Origin: an uncultured Gemmatimonadota bacterium | GTDB lineage: Bacteria; Gemmatimonadota; Gemmatimonadetes; Gemmatimonadales; Gemmatimonadaceae | Length of the DNA: 64,000 nt | NCBI GenBank assembly: GCA_903910555.1 | Contig: CAIVZZ010000008.1 | Coordinates: 1 to 64,000 of the forward strand | Direction of reading: 5' to 3' | Shown: in pieces, positions 36,002 to 44,706 of the stretch | How positions within the stretch are numbered: the first letter of the stretch is position 1 | How the letters are laid out: each line of letters starts with the position of its first letter | Translations under genes and position numbers: made by a program | Notes under the pieces: generated by a model | What the model was told of the DNA's origin: nothing | Database searches by the model: none | The model's input: only the letters and a program-made list of their open reading frames with translations

Positions 36002-37008
36002 GGACCCGGGACCGAAAACAAAAAACGCCGCGGGTTACGCGGGTCTTTGCGGTGATCGGCATCGTTGCGGCGTGTGTGGGGCCGATTGTTCTTGGCGCGC
36101 AGACTTCTAACGATACGCGGGCGGCAATTTTGCTTACGCTCCCGGCGAGTACTCGTGCGCTTGGGCTTGGCGAGGCATGGGGTGCGATTGCGGACGATGA
36201 GAGTGCGCTCTTTTACAATCCGGCGCAGCTCGCGCGTGTGCGCGGGTGGTCGGTCGGCGGGTCGCTTCAGAACTACATCGCATCAACCACGCTCGGCGCA
36301 TTCGCGATCGCGGTGCCGCTGCGTCGTGGAACGCTTGGATTTGGAATGCAGCTGCTGGACTACGGCAGTGCGGATGAGATCGTGCCGGCGGAAGGGAGCG
36401 GTGGACAGGTTGGCACGCCGACAGGTTCGACGGTAACCGCCGAGGATATGGTGTTCTCGGTTGGGTACGGAATCGCACTCGGCGCGCGGCACCAACTGCG
36501 GGTTGGCGGAGCGATTAAGTACGCGCGCCAGGAAGTCGCGACGTATTCCGGCGGCGCGCTGGCTGGTGATATCGGTGCGGCCTACACGTTTCTCAACGGG
36601 TGGGAAATGAGCGCGGCGCTGCAGCACATGGGGTCGAGTCTCACGCTCGCGTCGGTGAGTGCTCCGTTGCCTGTGACGTGGCGGGCCGCTGTCGCTGCAC
36701 CGCTTGTCACTGCGAATGCGTTCGCGCTGCGCCCGATCGCCGAAGTCCGGCAGGTGAGCGGTGCCGATGTGACCGGCGTGCTCGCCGCGGAAGCGAGTTG
36801 GCATACCGGGACAAGCGGCACGCTGCTTTCCGCGCGCGCGGGGTACGCATTTCGTGGTTCGACGGATGCGCGCGCTCCGTTCACAGTTGGCGCGGGAATC
36901 ACGCTTGGGCGGCTGCAAGTCGACTATGCGTACGAGGGCTTTGACCTGATCGGTGGTGCGACGAATCGCGTTGGCGTGCGGTTCGCCGCTCTGCCGCGCA
37001 GCCCGTGA
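35998..37008 (+). CDS. PorV/PorQ-like outer-membrane beta-barrel protein
   Basis: A 336-aa protein of the PorV/PorQ family (FadL-like barrels used in type IX secretion and other outer-membrane functions). The signal peptide ends near VLGAQ, then comes the diagnostic segment FLLTLPASTRALGLGEAWGAIADDESALFYNPAQLA-like motif (ASTRALGLGEA ... DDESALFYNPAQL). The rest is amphipathic beta strands. The first 16 residues before the signal peptide (MRTRDRKQKTPRVTRV) are encoded by a CCGCGGGTTACGCGGG-type repeat also found at 45447-45528. GTG start overlapping the previous stop. Confidence 0.82.
   Translation: MRTRDRKQKTPRVTRVFAVIGIVAACVGPIVLGAQTSNDTRAAILLTLPASTRALGLGEAWGAIADDESALFYNPAQLARVRGWSVGGSLQNYIASTTLGAFAIAVPLRRGTLGFGMQLLDYGSADEIVPAEGSGGQVGTPTGSTVTAEDMVFSVGYGIALGARHQLRVGGAIKYARQEVATYSGGALAGDIGAAYTFLNGWEMSAALQHMGSSLTLASVSAPLPVTWRAAVAAPLVTANAFALRPIAEVRQVSGADVTGVLAAEASWHTGTSGTLLSARAGYAFRGSTDARAPFTVGAGITLGRLQVDYAYEGFDLIGGATNRVGVRFAALPRSP
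36026..36045. repeat. CCCGCG repeat copy within the PorV-like gene
   Basis: CGCCGCGGGTTACGCGGGTC is the inverse complement, with small differences, of the repeat core at 45507-45525 between lipB and lpdA. Here it forms part of the N-terminal coding region, translated as TPRVTRV. Confidence 0.6.
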
Positions 37009-38060
37009 CGAGGCGGAACATCGTGCGAGTTCGCTGGGGCGGCATCCTCTTTGTTCTGCTCGGCGTGCTCGCCGGCATCGCGCTCCTCACCGCGGCGACG
37101 CCGATGGGACGCTATCTCGCGCGTGGTGCTGCCGCCGAAGCAAGGATTCTCGCGCACCGGCAGTCGATCGCGAAGCTCGCAGCGGATAGTTCTACGCCGC
37201 CCGCGGTTCGGGCGAAGCTGCAGCTGGTACTCCAGGCGCGCGCTTTTGCGGCCGACTCACTCGGCCTGCCGGCGAAAAATGCATTTACGCAGTACACGAA
37301 ACTCGAACACGACACGCTCGTGCTGGTGCTCTCCGGCGCGTATCGTGACGAGCTCCGTCCGGTAACGTGGTGGTTTCCCGTTGTCGGGCGTGTGCCGTAT
37401 AGAGGCTACTTCGATTTTGCAGAGGCGAAAGCTGCAGAGACTGAGCTCGCGAACCAGGGATTCGACACCTATCTGCGTCCGTCGCCGGCGTTTAGTACGC
37501 TGGGGTTTTTCAACGATCCGCTGCTCTCGACAACGCTGGGTGAGGACTCGCTCGAAATCGTGAATACGGTCGTTCACGAGCTGACGCACAACAAGTTCTA
37601 TGCAAAAGGCGAGGCGGTTTTCAATGAGAGCTTCGCGAGTTTTGTGGGCGCGCGCGGCGCGGAGCGGTTCTTTGCTTCGCGCGGTGATACCGCGACTGCG
37701 CGGCGGACCGCGGCGCGTTGGCATGACGATCTGCTGCTCGCGGATATTTGGGAGCGCACTTTTCACTCGCTCGATTCTGCGTACCGCGCGCATCCCGGCG
37801 ATTCGGCGCGCACCGTTCGCTACGCCGCGCGCGATTCTGTTTATGCACGCACGCGGGGCCTGCTCGTGGATTCAGTCGGGCCGCAGCTGCAGACGATCGA
37901 TGCGCGGTATATGTCGCGCGTGCGGCTGGATAACGCATCGCTGCTCGCGCGGCTGATTTACGCGACGGGGCTGCCGAAATTCGAAGCCGTGTATGCGAGT
38001 GACGCGCGCGACGTTCGCCGCGCGCTCGAGCAGATCATCCGGGAGAAAAGCGCCCCTTAA
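37005..38060 (+). CDS. Aminopep-family putative aminopeptidase
   Basis: A 351-aa membrane-anchored protein resembling the Pfam Aminopep family (putative aminopeptidases). It has an N-terminal transmembrane helix (WGGILFVLLGVLAGIALL) and family-like segments such as YRGYFDFAEAKAAETELANQGFDTYLRP and FSTLGFFNDPLL. The zinc motif HELTH is intact, followed by FNESFASFVG. Peptidase activity has not been shown for most of the family. The GTG start overlaps the PorV-like stop. Its 3' end overlaps the convergent helicase gene by 26 nt. Confidence 0.82.
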   Translation: MTRRNIVRVRWGGILFVLLGVLAGIALLTAATPMGRYLARGAAAEARILAHRQSIAKLAADSSTPPAVRAKLQLVLQARAFAADSLGLPAKNAFTQYTKLEHDTLVLVLSGAYRDELRPVTWWFPVVGRVPYRGYFDFAEAKAAETELANQGFDTYLRPSPAFSTLGFFNDPLLSTTLGEDSLEIVNTVVHELTHNKFYAKGEAVFNESFASFVGARGAERFFASRGDTATARRTAARWHDDLLLADIWERTFHSLDSAYRAHPGDSARTVRYAARDSVYARTRGLLVDSVGPQLQTIDARYMSRVRLDNASLLARLIYATGLPKFEAVYASDARDVRRALEQIIREKSAP

Positions 38061-40116
38061 GCATCGCCCGCAGATCGACCACCGGCAGCGGGCCAGTCGC
38101 CGGATCGGGCGGTGCGGACTCGGGGCGATCGACTACCACGCGCTGCATTCCTTCGCGCACGCCGCGGTCGATGAATCGCGAGAGCTGATCCATCGAATAA
38201 TCTGCGCCACGCCGCGTGTCGTATACGTTGAGCGGATACGTCACGAACAGATGATTGCGCGGCCGCGTCATCGCGACGTACAACAAGCGGCGTTCTTCTT
38301 CGATCTGCTCTTCGTCGCCGAGTGAGCGGGCGGATGGGAACCAGCCGTCGACCGCCCAGATCACGAAGACCGCGTCCCACTCACGTCCTTTCGCGCTGTG
38401 CGCCGTGCTCAAGACGAGGACGTCATCTTCCGAGTTGCCGCCGAAGCCGAAGTCTTGTGTGGATGATGGCGGTTCGAGGGCGAGTGCGGAAAGAAACGCA
38501 GCGCGGCTCGGGTAGCCGCCGGCGATTGTCTGAAGCTGGTCCAGATCGGCGAGGCGCGGCTCGACGCGATCGTAGCGCTCGCGCAGAACATCATCGTAGA
38601 GACCGCGGACGCGCGCGATCTCTACCGTCACGGCGCCGTCGACGTCGGTTGGGTTATTGCGCAGGACGACCAGCAGCTCGGCGAGCGCCTTGTGGGCGGC
38701 GCGTGCGCGCGGCGGCGGCTCGTAACGGGCGAACGCATCGTCGCCCCACGCGGCCATCGTCATCGAGTCGATCGCACCGCGCGCGGTGGCCTCACCAATT
38801 CCCGGCATGAGCATCAGCAGGCGGTACCAGCTGACTTCATCGCGCGGATTTTCGAGAATGCGCAGGAAGGCGAGCACGTCTTTCACGTGCGCTGCCTCGA
38901 GGAATTTAATCCCGCCCCACTTCTCGAACGGAATTCCGCGGGCGGTGAGCTCGATTTCGAGATCGGCGCTCATGTAGCCTGCGCGAAAGAGCACGGCCAT
39001 CTCGCGGAGCGGCACGCCCTCTTCGTGCAGTTCCAAAATCCGATCCACAACAAATCGCGTTTGCGCCTGTTCATCATGCGCGGTCACGAGCCACGGTTTC
39101 TCGCCGCCGGTGCGCTTGGTGAAGAGATTCTTGGTGTAGCGCTCCTCGGCACGCGAAATCACCGTGTTCGTGACATCGAGAATCGGCTGCGTGGAACGGT
39201 AGTTCTCTTCGAGCGGCACAACCGCGGCGCCGTCGAACTGCGCGGGGAAATCGAGGATGTTGCGGATCGTCGCGCCGCGGAACGAATAAATGCTCTGCGC
39301 GTCGTCGCCGACCACCGTAATGTTGCGATGCGTCAGGCACATGCCGCGCAGGATGCGCGACTGGAGCTGGTTGGTGTCCTGGTATTCGTCGACGAGGATG
39401 TGGTCATACAGGCCGGCGATCTGGCCGGCGAGTGCGCTGTTCGACTCGACGAGCATTGCCCAAAAGAGCAGGAGATCGTCGTAATCGACCAAGTTGCGCT
39501 GGCTTTTCCGTTCAGTGTAATCCGCAAAAATTTTCGAGAACTCTTCCTCGAATTCCCGAAACTGCGGGTAGTCCTCGCTGAGAATCGCGGGAACGGGAAT
39601 CTCCGTGTTCACATGCCGCGAATAGACCTGATGCAGCGTGGCTTTCTTGGGGAAGCGTTTTTTCTTCTCCGAATAGCCCAGCTTGGCACGCGAGAGTTGC
39701 ATGAGATCTTCCGCGTCAGACTGGTCCATGATCGTGAAATCCGCGGGTAGGCCCGCGGCCTGACCGAAACGGCGGAGCAGGCGGTGCGCAGTAGCGTGAA
39801 AGGTGCCCCCGTGCACCGCGCGGCTCGCGCTGCCAACGAGACGCTCGGCGCGGCCAAGCATTTCCTGCGCCGAGCGGCGCGTAAATGTCAGGAGGAGAAT
39901 GCGCTCCGGGCGAACCCCTTTCTCGAGCAAATGCGCGACGCGGTACACCAGCGTGCGCGTTTTTCCCGTGCCGGCGCCCGCGATGATCAACAGCGGGCCG
40001 TCCGGGTGCGTAGCCGCTTTCAACTGCGCCGCATTCAAGTCCGCGGCAAAATCAGTCGTGCGCTTGGCTTCGACTTCGCGGATGCGGGGCGGGTAGACGC
40101 GCGCGTCGTCATGCAT
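38035..40116 (-). CDS. UvrD/PcrA-type 3'-5' DNA helicase
   Basis: A 693-aa superfamily 1A helicase. Motif I is AGAGTGKTRTL, motif Ia LLLTFTRRSAQEM, motif II VDEYQDTN, motif III VVGDDAQSIYSFRGA, motif IV EENYRST, and the C-terminal motifs TAHSAKGREWDAVFVIW and EERRLLYVAMTRPRNHL. This arrangement fits UvrD/PcrA/Rep, which act in repair and at stalled forks. The start chosen (MHDDARVYPP) lies 9 nt after TATATT on this strand; upstream starts overlap the divergent gene. The exact paralogue (UvrD or PcrA) is not resolved. Confidence 0.93.
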   Translation of the reverse strand: MHDDARVYPPRIREVEAKRTTDFAADLNAAQLKAATHPDGPLLIIAGAGTGKTRTLVYRVAHLLEKGVRPERILLLTFTRRSAQEMLGRAERLVGSASRAVHGGTFHATAHRLLRRFGQAAGLPADFTIMDQSDAEDLMQLSRAKLGYSEKKKRFPKKATLHQVYSRHVNTEIPVPAILSEDYPQFREFEEEFSKIFADYTERKSQRNLVDYDDLLLFWAMLVESNSALAGQIAGLYDHILVDEYQDTNQLQSRILRGMCLTHRNITVVGDDAQSIYSFRGATIRNILDFPAQFDGAAVVPLEENYRSTQPILDVTNTVISRAEERYTKNLFTKRTGGEKPWLVTAHDEQAQTRFVVDRILELHEEGVPLREMAVLFRAGYMSADLEIELTARGIPFEKWGGIKFLEAAHVKDVLAFLRILENPRDEVSWYRLLMLMPGIGEATARGAIDSMTMAAWGDDAFARYEPPPRARAAHKALAELLVVLRNNPTDVDGAVTVEIARVRGLYDDVLRERYDRVEPRLADLDQLQTIAGGYPSRAAFLSALALEPPSSTQDFGFGGNSEDDVLVLSTAHSAKGREWDAVFVIWAVDGWFPSARSLGDEEQIEEERRLLYVAMTRPRNHLFVTYPLNVYDTRRGADYSMDQLSRFIDRGVREGMQRVVVDRPESAPPDPATGPLPVVDLRAMLKGRFSPG

Positions 40117-40130
40117 GAGATTCGAATATA

Positions 40131-41720
40131 GTGACACCACCACCCAACGACCCGCGACGGCCGAAGACGGCGGCTTTATCATTTTCCTTCAGGGAATTTG
40201 ATGCGCGGTCGGTCGTCATCGTCGTCCTTGCCGTCGGGACGCTCCTCCGCTTTTTCGTCGCCGCGTCGACGGGGCTGGGTGTGGACGAGTCGTACGCGGT
40301 GGCCGTCGCCCGCCAGTTCTCGCTCTCGTACTTCGACCATCCGCCGCTCCACTTTTGGATAGCGGGGACGATCGCGAAGCTCGCGCACAGCGAGACCGCC
40401 AAAGTCGTGCGGTTCCCATTCGTGATCTGTTTTGCCGCGACGACGTGGATCATGTATCGGCTGACGGCGCGATTCTTTGGCGAGCACGCGGGCGCGCTCG
40501 CGGCGATCGTACTCAACATCTCGGCCGTGTTCAGCGTCACCACCGGCGGTTGGGTGCTTCCGGACGGTCCGCTCATGCTGTTCATGCTGGCATCGGCGGC
40601 GGTGATCGCGGATGTGTTATTCGATCTCCCATCGCGAGCGCTCCGCGGGTCCGACACATTCAAATGGATCGTCGCGGGAGTATTTGCAGGGCTCGCGATG
40701 CTCTCGAAGTATCACGGCGTGTTCGTTCTCGCCGGAACGTTCCTCTTTTTGCTCACGAGCGCTCCGCATCGGAAATGGCTCGCACGGCCCGGACCGTACA
40801 TAGGCGCGGCAATCGCCGTCGCCATGTTCGCTCCGGTGATCCTCTGGAATCGTGAGCATGGCTGGACATCGTTCGTCTTTCAGGGCGGTCGCGCCGCGGG
40901 ACGCGGTGGTGTGCACCTCGACACGATGCTCGCGACCATCGGAGGACAGGCGGCGTACGTGCTGCCGTGGATCTGGGTGCCGCTTGTCGTCGTGATGTGG
41001 AACGCATTCCGCGGCGGACCGCGCGATCCACAGCGCTGGTTCCTGCTCTGCGTTGGCATCGGGCCGGTCGCGGCGTTCACGCTGATTGCACTGCGCGGTG
41101 ACGCCGGGCTCCCGCACTGGGAGGCGCCCGGGTATCTGATGTTTTTCCCGATTCTCGGTGCGGCTGTTGCGACGCGGCTCGAACGCGGAGATGAGACCAC
41201 CAGGCGCTGGCTCAAGAGCAGCGCATGGTCATTCATTTGGCTGGTGGTTTTTCTGGCGACGCAGACCGAGAGCGGCTGGATCCAGCGCGTCGCGCCGTCG
41301 CTGCTCGCGAAAGGCGATCCAACGACCGATATGATTTCGTGGCGCGAACTTCGCCCGGTTCTCGACGCGAAAGGAATGCTCGCGCACGGTGAGTTTCTCG
41401 CGGCGCCGAGCTGGATTCAGGCGGGGCAGGCAGCGCTCGGTGTAGGCCCGGACATTCCGGTGCTCTGCCTCTGCGCCGATCCGCATCACTTCTATTACAT
41501 GATCGACGACCGGACCTTTCTCGGCCGCGACGCGGTGTTCGTGAAGAAGATGAAGGCGAACGATGATGTGGTGAAGACATTCTCACCGTACTTCGAGTCG
41601 CTCGAGATCGTCGACTCGGTCGTGATTCACCGCGTGCGCGGAAGCGAAGCGGCGTTTCGCGTCGGGGTCTACCGGGCGCGCGGGTTCAAGAAAGTTTTCC
41701 CGACGGCGCAGCCGCGGTAG
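40131..41720 (+). CDS. GT39-type polytopic glycosyltransferase (ArnT/PMT-like)
   Basis: A 529-aa membrane protein with about ten to twelve hydrophobic segments. The N-terminal loop GLGVDESYAVAVARQFSLSYFDHPPLHFW has the DE/D acidic motif of the PMT/ArnT superfamily, which transfers sugars from polyprenyl-phosphate donors on the periplasmic side. Loops RLTARFFGEHAGALAAI and WVLPDGPLMLFMLASA are also typical. The C-terminal ~150 residues are soluble. The acceptor is unknown; lipid A, a cell-wall polymer or protein are options. GTG start, 14 nt from the divergent helicase start. Confidence 0.82.
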   Translation: MTPPPNDPRRPKTAALSFSFREFDARSVVIVVLAVGTLLRFFVAASTGLGVDESYAVAVARQFSLSYFDHPPLHFWIAGTIAKLAHSETAKVVRFPFVICFAATTWIMYRLTARFFGEHAGALAAIVLNISAVFSVTTGGWVLPDGPLMLFMLASAAVIADVLFDLPSRALRGSDTFKWIVAGVFAGLAMLSKYHGVFVLAGTFLFLLTSAPHRKWLARPGPYIGAAIAVAMFAPVILWNREHGWTSFVFQGGRAAGRGGVHLDTMLATIGGQAAYVLPWIWVPLVVVMWNAFRGGPRDPQRWFLLCVGIGPVAAFTLIALRGDAGLPHWEAPGYLMFFPILGAAVATRLERGDETTRRWLKSSAWSFIWLVVFLATQTESGWIQRVAPSLLAKGDPTTDMISWRELRPVLDAKGMLAHGEFLAAPSWIQAGQAALGVGPDIPVLCLCADPHHFYYMIDDRTFLGRDAVFVKKMKANDDVVKTFSPYFESLEIVDSVVIHRVRGSEAAFRVGVYRARGFKKVFPTAQPR

Positions 41721-41797
41721 GGGCTCCGCACCGCGGCCCGCTGCCACGCTGTTCGCCGGTAGGTCGTTGGTTCGTCGTGGCAGGTCGTTCGCGACCG

Positions 41798-42775
41798 CTA
41801 TCTAACGTGTGCAATAAAGAACTGCCACATCAACACCGACGCGTTGATCTCGTTCATCGGCGGCTGGGACCCCGGGTCGTCGGGGCCGCCGGGCCATCCA
41901 TGCGTTCCGCCCGAAATCGAGTAGAAGTCGACGTCAGCCGACGTGCAGCTGGTGAAGTTCGTCTGCACGACATGCGCCGACGTCGTTTTCGTCGAAGCTT
42001 TCGCGGCTTTCGCCGCGCAGCCATCGAGCGCACTCCAGAACTGAACCGACGGCGGCAGCGCTGCCGCCAGCGCGGGCACGGTGCCCGGCGGTGGCGGCGC
42101 GCTCTGGTCATACGGAACTTCGGGGTCGTCGGTGCCGTGCACCGCAAAGAGCGGAACGGCCTTCGGCGGATGACACGAATCGTAGGCGAGACTTCCTGAG
42201 ACAACGCCGATCGCCGCGATGGTCGGCGAGAGCTGGCACCCCGCGTAGTACGCCATGTAGCCGCCCGACGAGAAACCGGCGACGTAGACGCGACGCGTAT
42301 CGAGCGGCATGTGGGCACCGACGAGCCCGACGAGCGCTGAAATAAATCCGAGATCGTCGATGTTGTCGCGGTTCGCGCCGCCGCAGCAGTTGCCGGCGTT
42401 CCAGTCGGATGGATACAGGCCGAAGTCGCCGCCGGTTCCGTTTGGATACGCGACGAGAAAGCGCTGCGCGTCCGCGAGCGAGTCCATGTTCGACTGATGC
42501 TCGATTGCCGTTGCATCACCGGAACTTCCGTGCAGCACGATCACGAGCGGCCACGCGAGCGTCAGCCCTGCGGTGCTCACGCGGCGGTGTGCGGGGACAT
42601 GAACGAGAAATGTTCGGGTCAGCGGGCCGACGACAGTCGAGTGGAGAGCGGTGCCGGCCGACCAGACGCCGCTTTCCGTGCCGGCGGTGGGCCCATAGTT
42701 GGAACACGCCAGACCGAGCGACGCGGCGCCCATCAGAGCGAACTGCTGAAGCGTGTGCCATGCGCGCGTATTCAC
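41798..42775 (-). CDS. PHB-depolymerase-type esterase, lipoprotein
   Basis: A 325-aa alpha/beta hydrolase of the esterase PHB-depolymerase (LpqC) family. Lipobox SLGLAC near residue 22. The oxyanion segment is LVIVLHGSSGD; the nucleophile elbow GFSSGGYMAYY; the acid GTDDPEVPY; the His in GGTHGWPG. The family hydrolyses polyhydroxybutyrate oligomers or feruloyl/acetyl esters in sugars; the substrate is open. Two Cys pairs (NCCGG, DGCA ... SCTS) suggest disulphides. The GTG start overlaps the previous gene's stop, so it is the last gene of the run starting at lipA. Confidence 0.85.
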   Translation of the reverse strand: MNTRAWHTLQQFALMGAASLGLACSNYGPTAGTESGVWSAGTALHSTVVGPLTRTFLVHVPAHRRVSTAGLTLAWPLVIVLHGSSGDATAIEHQSNMDSLADAQRFLVAYPNGTGGDFGLYPSDWNAGNCCGGANRDNIDDLGFISALVGLVGAHMPLDTRRVYVAGFSSGGYMAYYAGCQLSPTIAAIGVVSGSLAYDSCHPPKAVPLFAVHGTDDPEVPYDQSAPPPPGTVPALAAALPPSVQFWSALDGCAAKAAKASTKTTSAHVVQTNFTSCTSADVDFYSISGGTHGWPGGPDDPGSQPPMNEINASVLMWQFFIAHVR

Positions 42776-43554
42776 GGCGCCGCCTGCTTTGCAGAGCCGA
42801 GCCTGAACGATATTGCCGCGCCGACCTGCGTTGGTGCGCCTGAGAGGAACACGCGTTGCGCGCCGACGTTCAGCGATACTCTCGCGACGGTCCACGAAAA
42901 TGCGGCGCCCGTCATCGGAAGAAATCCGCCGGCGCCGAAATCCGTTCCGGTGACATGGCCGAAGCCGAGCCCGGGCACGAGCATCGCGCTCAGGTGCGAC
43001 GATCGCCAGAGCGGAAAGGTGATATCGAGCGGCACCGTGACTGTCGCGGATCCGGCCGTTGACGCCTCGGCGCCGAGATATTTCGCGCCCCCCAGGCTCA
43101 GTTTGACGGCGAGTCCGGTCTGAACTGATGTGTAGTCCGCGTTCGCAATCGTCCGACCCAGCAGCGTCGATTGCGCGCTGACCTCACCCGAGGCCCATGC
43201 GGAGCAAGTCGGACATTCCACCAGTGCGTACGCGCCGGTGATTGAGATTTCGGCGTGCGCGAATCGAATCCCACGAGTCCACGTGATGCCGAAGGTGTCG
43301 TGGATGGCGTCGTCTGAGTCGTAGCTCCAGCGGCCATATCGCAACGAGATCTCATTCGCGCCTGGCGCCAGGCTGCCGGGCCCGCGTGCAACCGGCGCGA
43401 CCGCGCCGATGGGTGAGAGCATCAGCCCGTCCCACGCGCCCAGCTGGTTGGTGCTTTGCGCGACAGCGCTGAGTGGCGCGAGGGTTGCTGCGATTGTGAG
43501 TGCGAACAGTGCCAAAAACGCGGCAGCGACGCCGCGCACCGGACGAAGTCTCAC
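42772..43554 (-). CDS. Putative outer-membrane barrel protein
   Basis: A 260-aa exported protein of unknown function. Signal peptide MRLRPVRGVAAAFLALFALTIAATLAPLSAVAQS; then glycine-rich amphipathic strands (ANEISLRYGRWSYDS, FGITWTRGIRFAHAEISITGAYA, TVTVPLDITFPLW, VGAAISFRLG). This fits a beta-barrel similar in size to the protein at 10594-11232 but without clear sequence similarity. ECPTC may form a disulphide. GTG start directly abuts the preceding gene's stop. Confidence 0.68.
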   Translation of the reverse strand: MRLRPVRGVAAAFLALFALTIAATLAPLSAVAQSTNQLGAWDGLMLSPIGAVAPVARGPGSLAPGANEISLRYGRWSYDSDDAIHDTFGITWTRGIRFAHAEISITGAYALVECPTCSAWASGEVSAQSTLLGRTIANADYTSVQTGLAVKLSLGGAKYLGAEASTAGSATVTVPLDITFPLWRSSHLSAMLVPGLGFGHVTGTDFGAGGFLPMTGAAFSWTVARVSLNVGAQRVFLSGAPTQVGAAISFRLGSAKQAAP

Positions 43555-44706
43555 TTAGCGCGGATCTCCGCGAAACCGGAAGAAAACGAGATCGCCGCGT
43601 TTCACCGCGAGCAGTCGTCGCTCGGCGGGAGATTTTCCATCGGCGAGAAGCGCGGAGAGATCGGCGAGAAAAGCCTGATTGCCAAACAGCGTATGACCGA
43701 GCGCGTCGGCGCGAACGCGCGTTGCGTCGATCGTATCCATCCCCTTGAGCACGACGAGCGAATCACCGCCGAGTCCGAGGCGCCAGACGCCGTTGACAGC
43801 GCGGGATGCGCGAAGCGCGTCGTCGTCGTTGGACGCGTAGAGTGTGACGCGCGCGGCGCGGGTTTCGAGGCGTGGGAGAATCTCGCGGCCAAACACGCGG
43901 CGATCGAGATCCGGGGCCGCAAACACGACTTGATCGAAGCGCGGGAACGAATCGATGGCGGGGGCGAGGCTGAGTGCCTTGGCGACTGTCTCCGATCCCA
44001 TAGAATGGGCGAGCAGTTCGATGTGATCCGGCTGCGCGGCGACGAGCGTGCCCCGGAGAAGCCGCAGGAGATGAAAACCGGCGTTGCGTGCGGCCTGCTG
44101 ATCGCGAACGTAGCTGGTGACTGAGGCTGCGGAGGGCCAGGAGAAGAGCACGACCGAGCCGTCAAAGTTGAGATCGGCGGCGATTTGCGCGGCGCGAACG
44201 GCTGCATCTTCGAACGACGTGTTGAAGCCGTGCACGAAGACGAGAAGGTTGCGCGAGCGTGAGTTGGCGAGATCCGTCGCGATGCGCTGCACGAATCGAT
44301 TCGAGTCCGCGGGAATCACAGACGCGACAAAAAACTCTTTCGCCGGATTGGGCGCGGAAGAGAACGCGCTGCTCAGCGAACTCTGCCGCGTGATTTCGCC
44401 GGTGCCGCGCGCGCTGTATGGCGGCACGTTCACGGTGACGGCGGCGAACTGGAGCGAGTCGGCGTCGTCGGGGCCGAAGCGATCGCCGGGACGGTCGCTC
44501 TGCACGCCGCGGCGTGTTGTCGCGAGGAAAATCGTGACGCGGCTCGAGCCGCTATCCAGCACGGCGTAGGAGCGGGGTGTGGCTGAGCGCGGCGGCGGCG
44601 CAGGTGCGGCGGGGAGCACTACTGGCGGCGCGGGTGCCGCGCCATGGCACGCCGCAGCACAGAACAGTGCGGCGATGATCACGAAGCGCTTGTTCATGCC
44701 GGTCAC
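43555..44706 (-). CDS. DUF900-type alpha/beta hydrolase, lipoprotein
   Basis: A 383-aa lipoprotein (ALFCAAAC lipobox). The core has FLATTRRGVQSDR at the N-terminal end, LLVFVHGFNTSFEDAAVRAAQIAADL and the nucleophile elbow LLAHSMGSETVAKAL, which are the marks of the DUF900 hydrolases. SPVVLFSWPS-like (SVVLFSWPSAASVTSY) and VVFAAPDLDRRVF follow. The biological substrate is unknown. GTG 44706 overlaps the lipB stop (GTGA); the ATG 9 nt downstream (MNKRF) is also possible. Confidence 0.82.
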   Translation of the reverse strand: MTGMNKRFVIIAALFCAAACHGAAPAPPVVLPAAPAPPPRSATPRSYAVLDSGSSRVTIFLATTRRGVQSDRPGDRFGPDDADSLQFAAVTVNVPPYSARGTGEITRQSSLSSAFSSAPNPAKEFFVASVIPADSNRFVQRIATDLANSRSRNLLVFVHGFNTSFEDAAVRAAQIAADLNFDGSVVLFSWPSAASVTSYVRDQQAARNAGFHLLRLLRGTLVAAQPDHIELLAHSMGSETVAKALSLAPAIDSFPRFDQVVFAAPDLDRRVFGREILPRLETRAARVTLYASNDDDALRASRAVNGVWRLGLGGDSLVVLKGMDTIDATRVRADALGHTLFGNQAFLADLSALLADGKSPAERRLLAVKRGDLVFFRFRGDPR

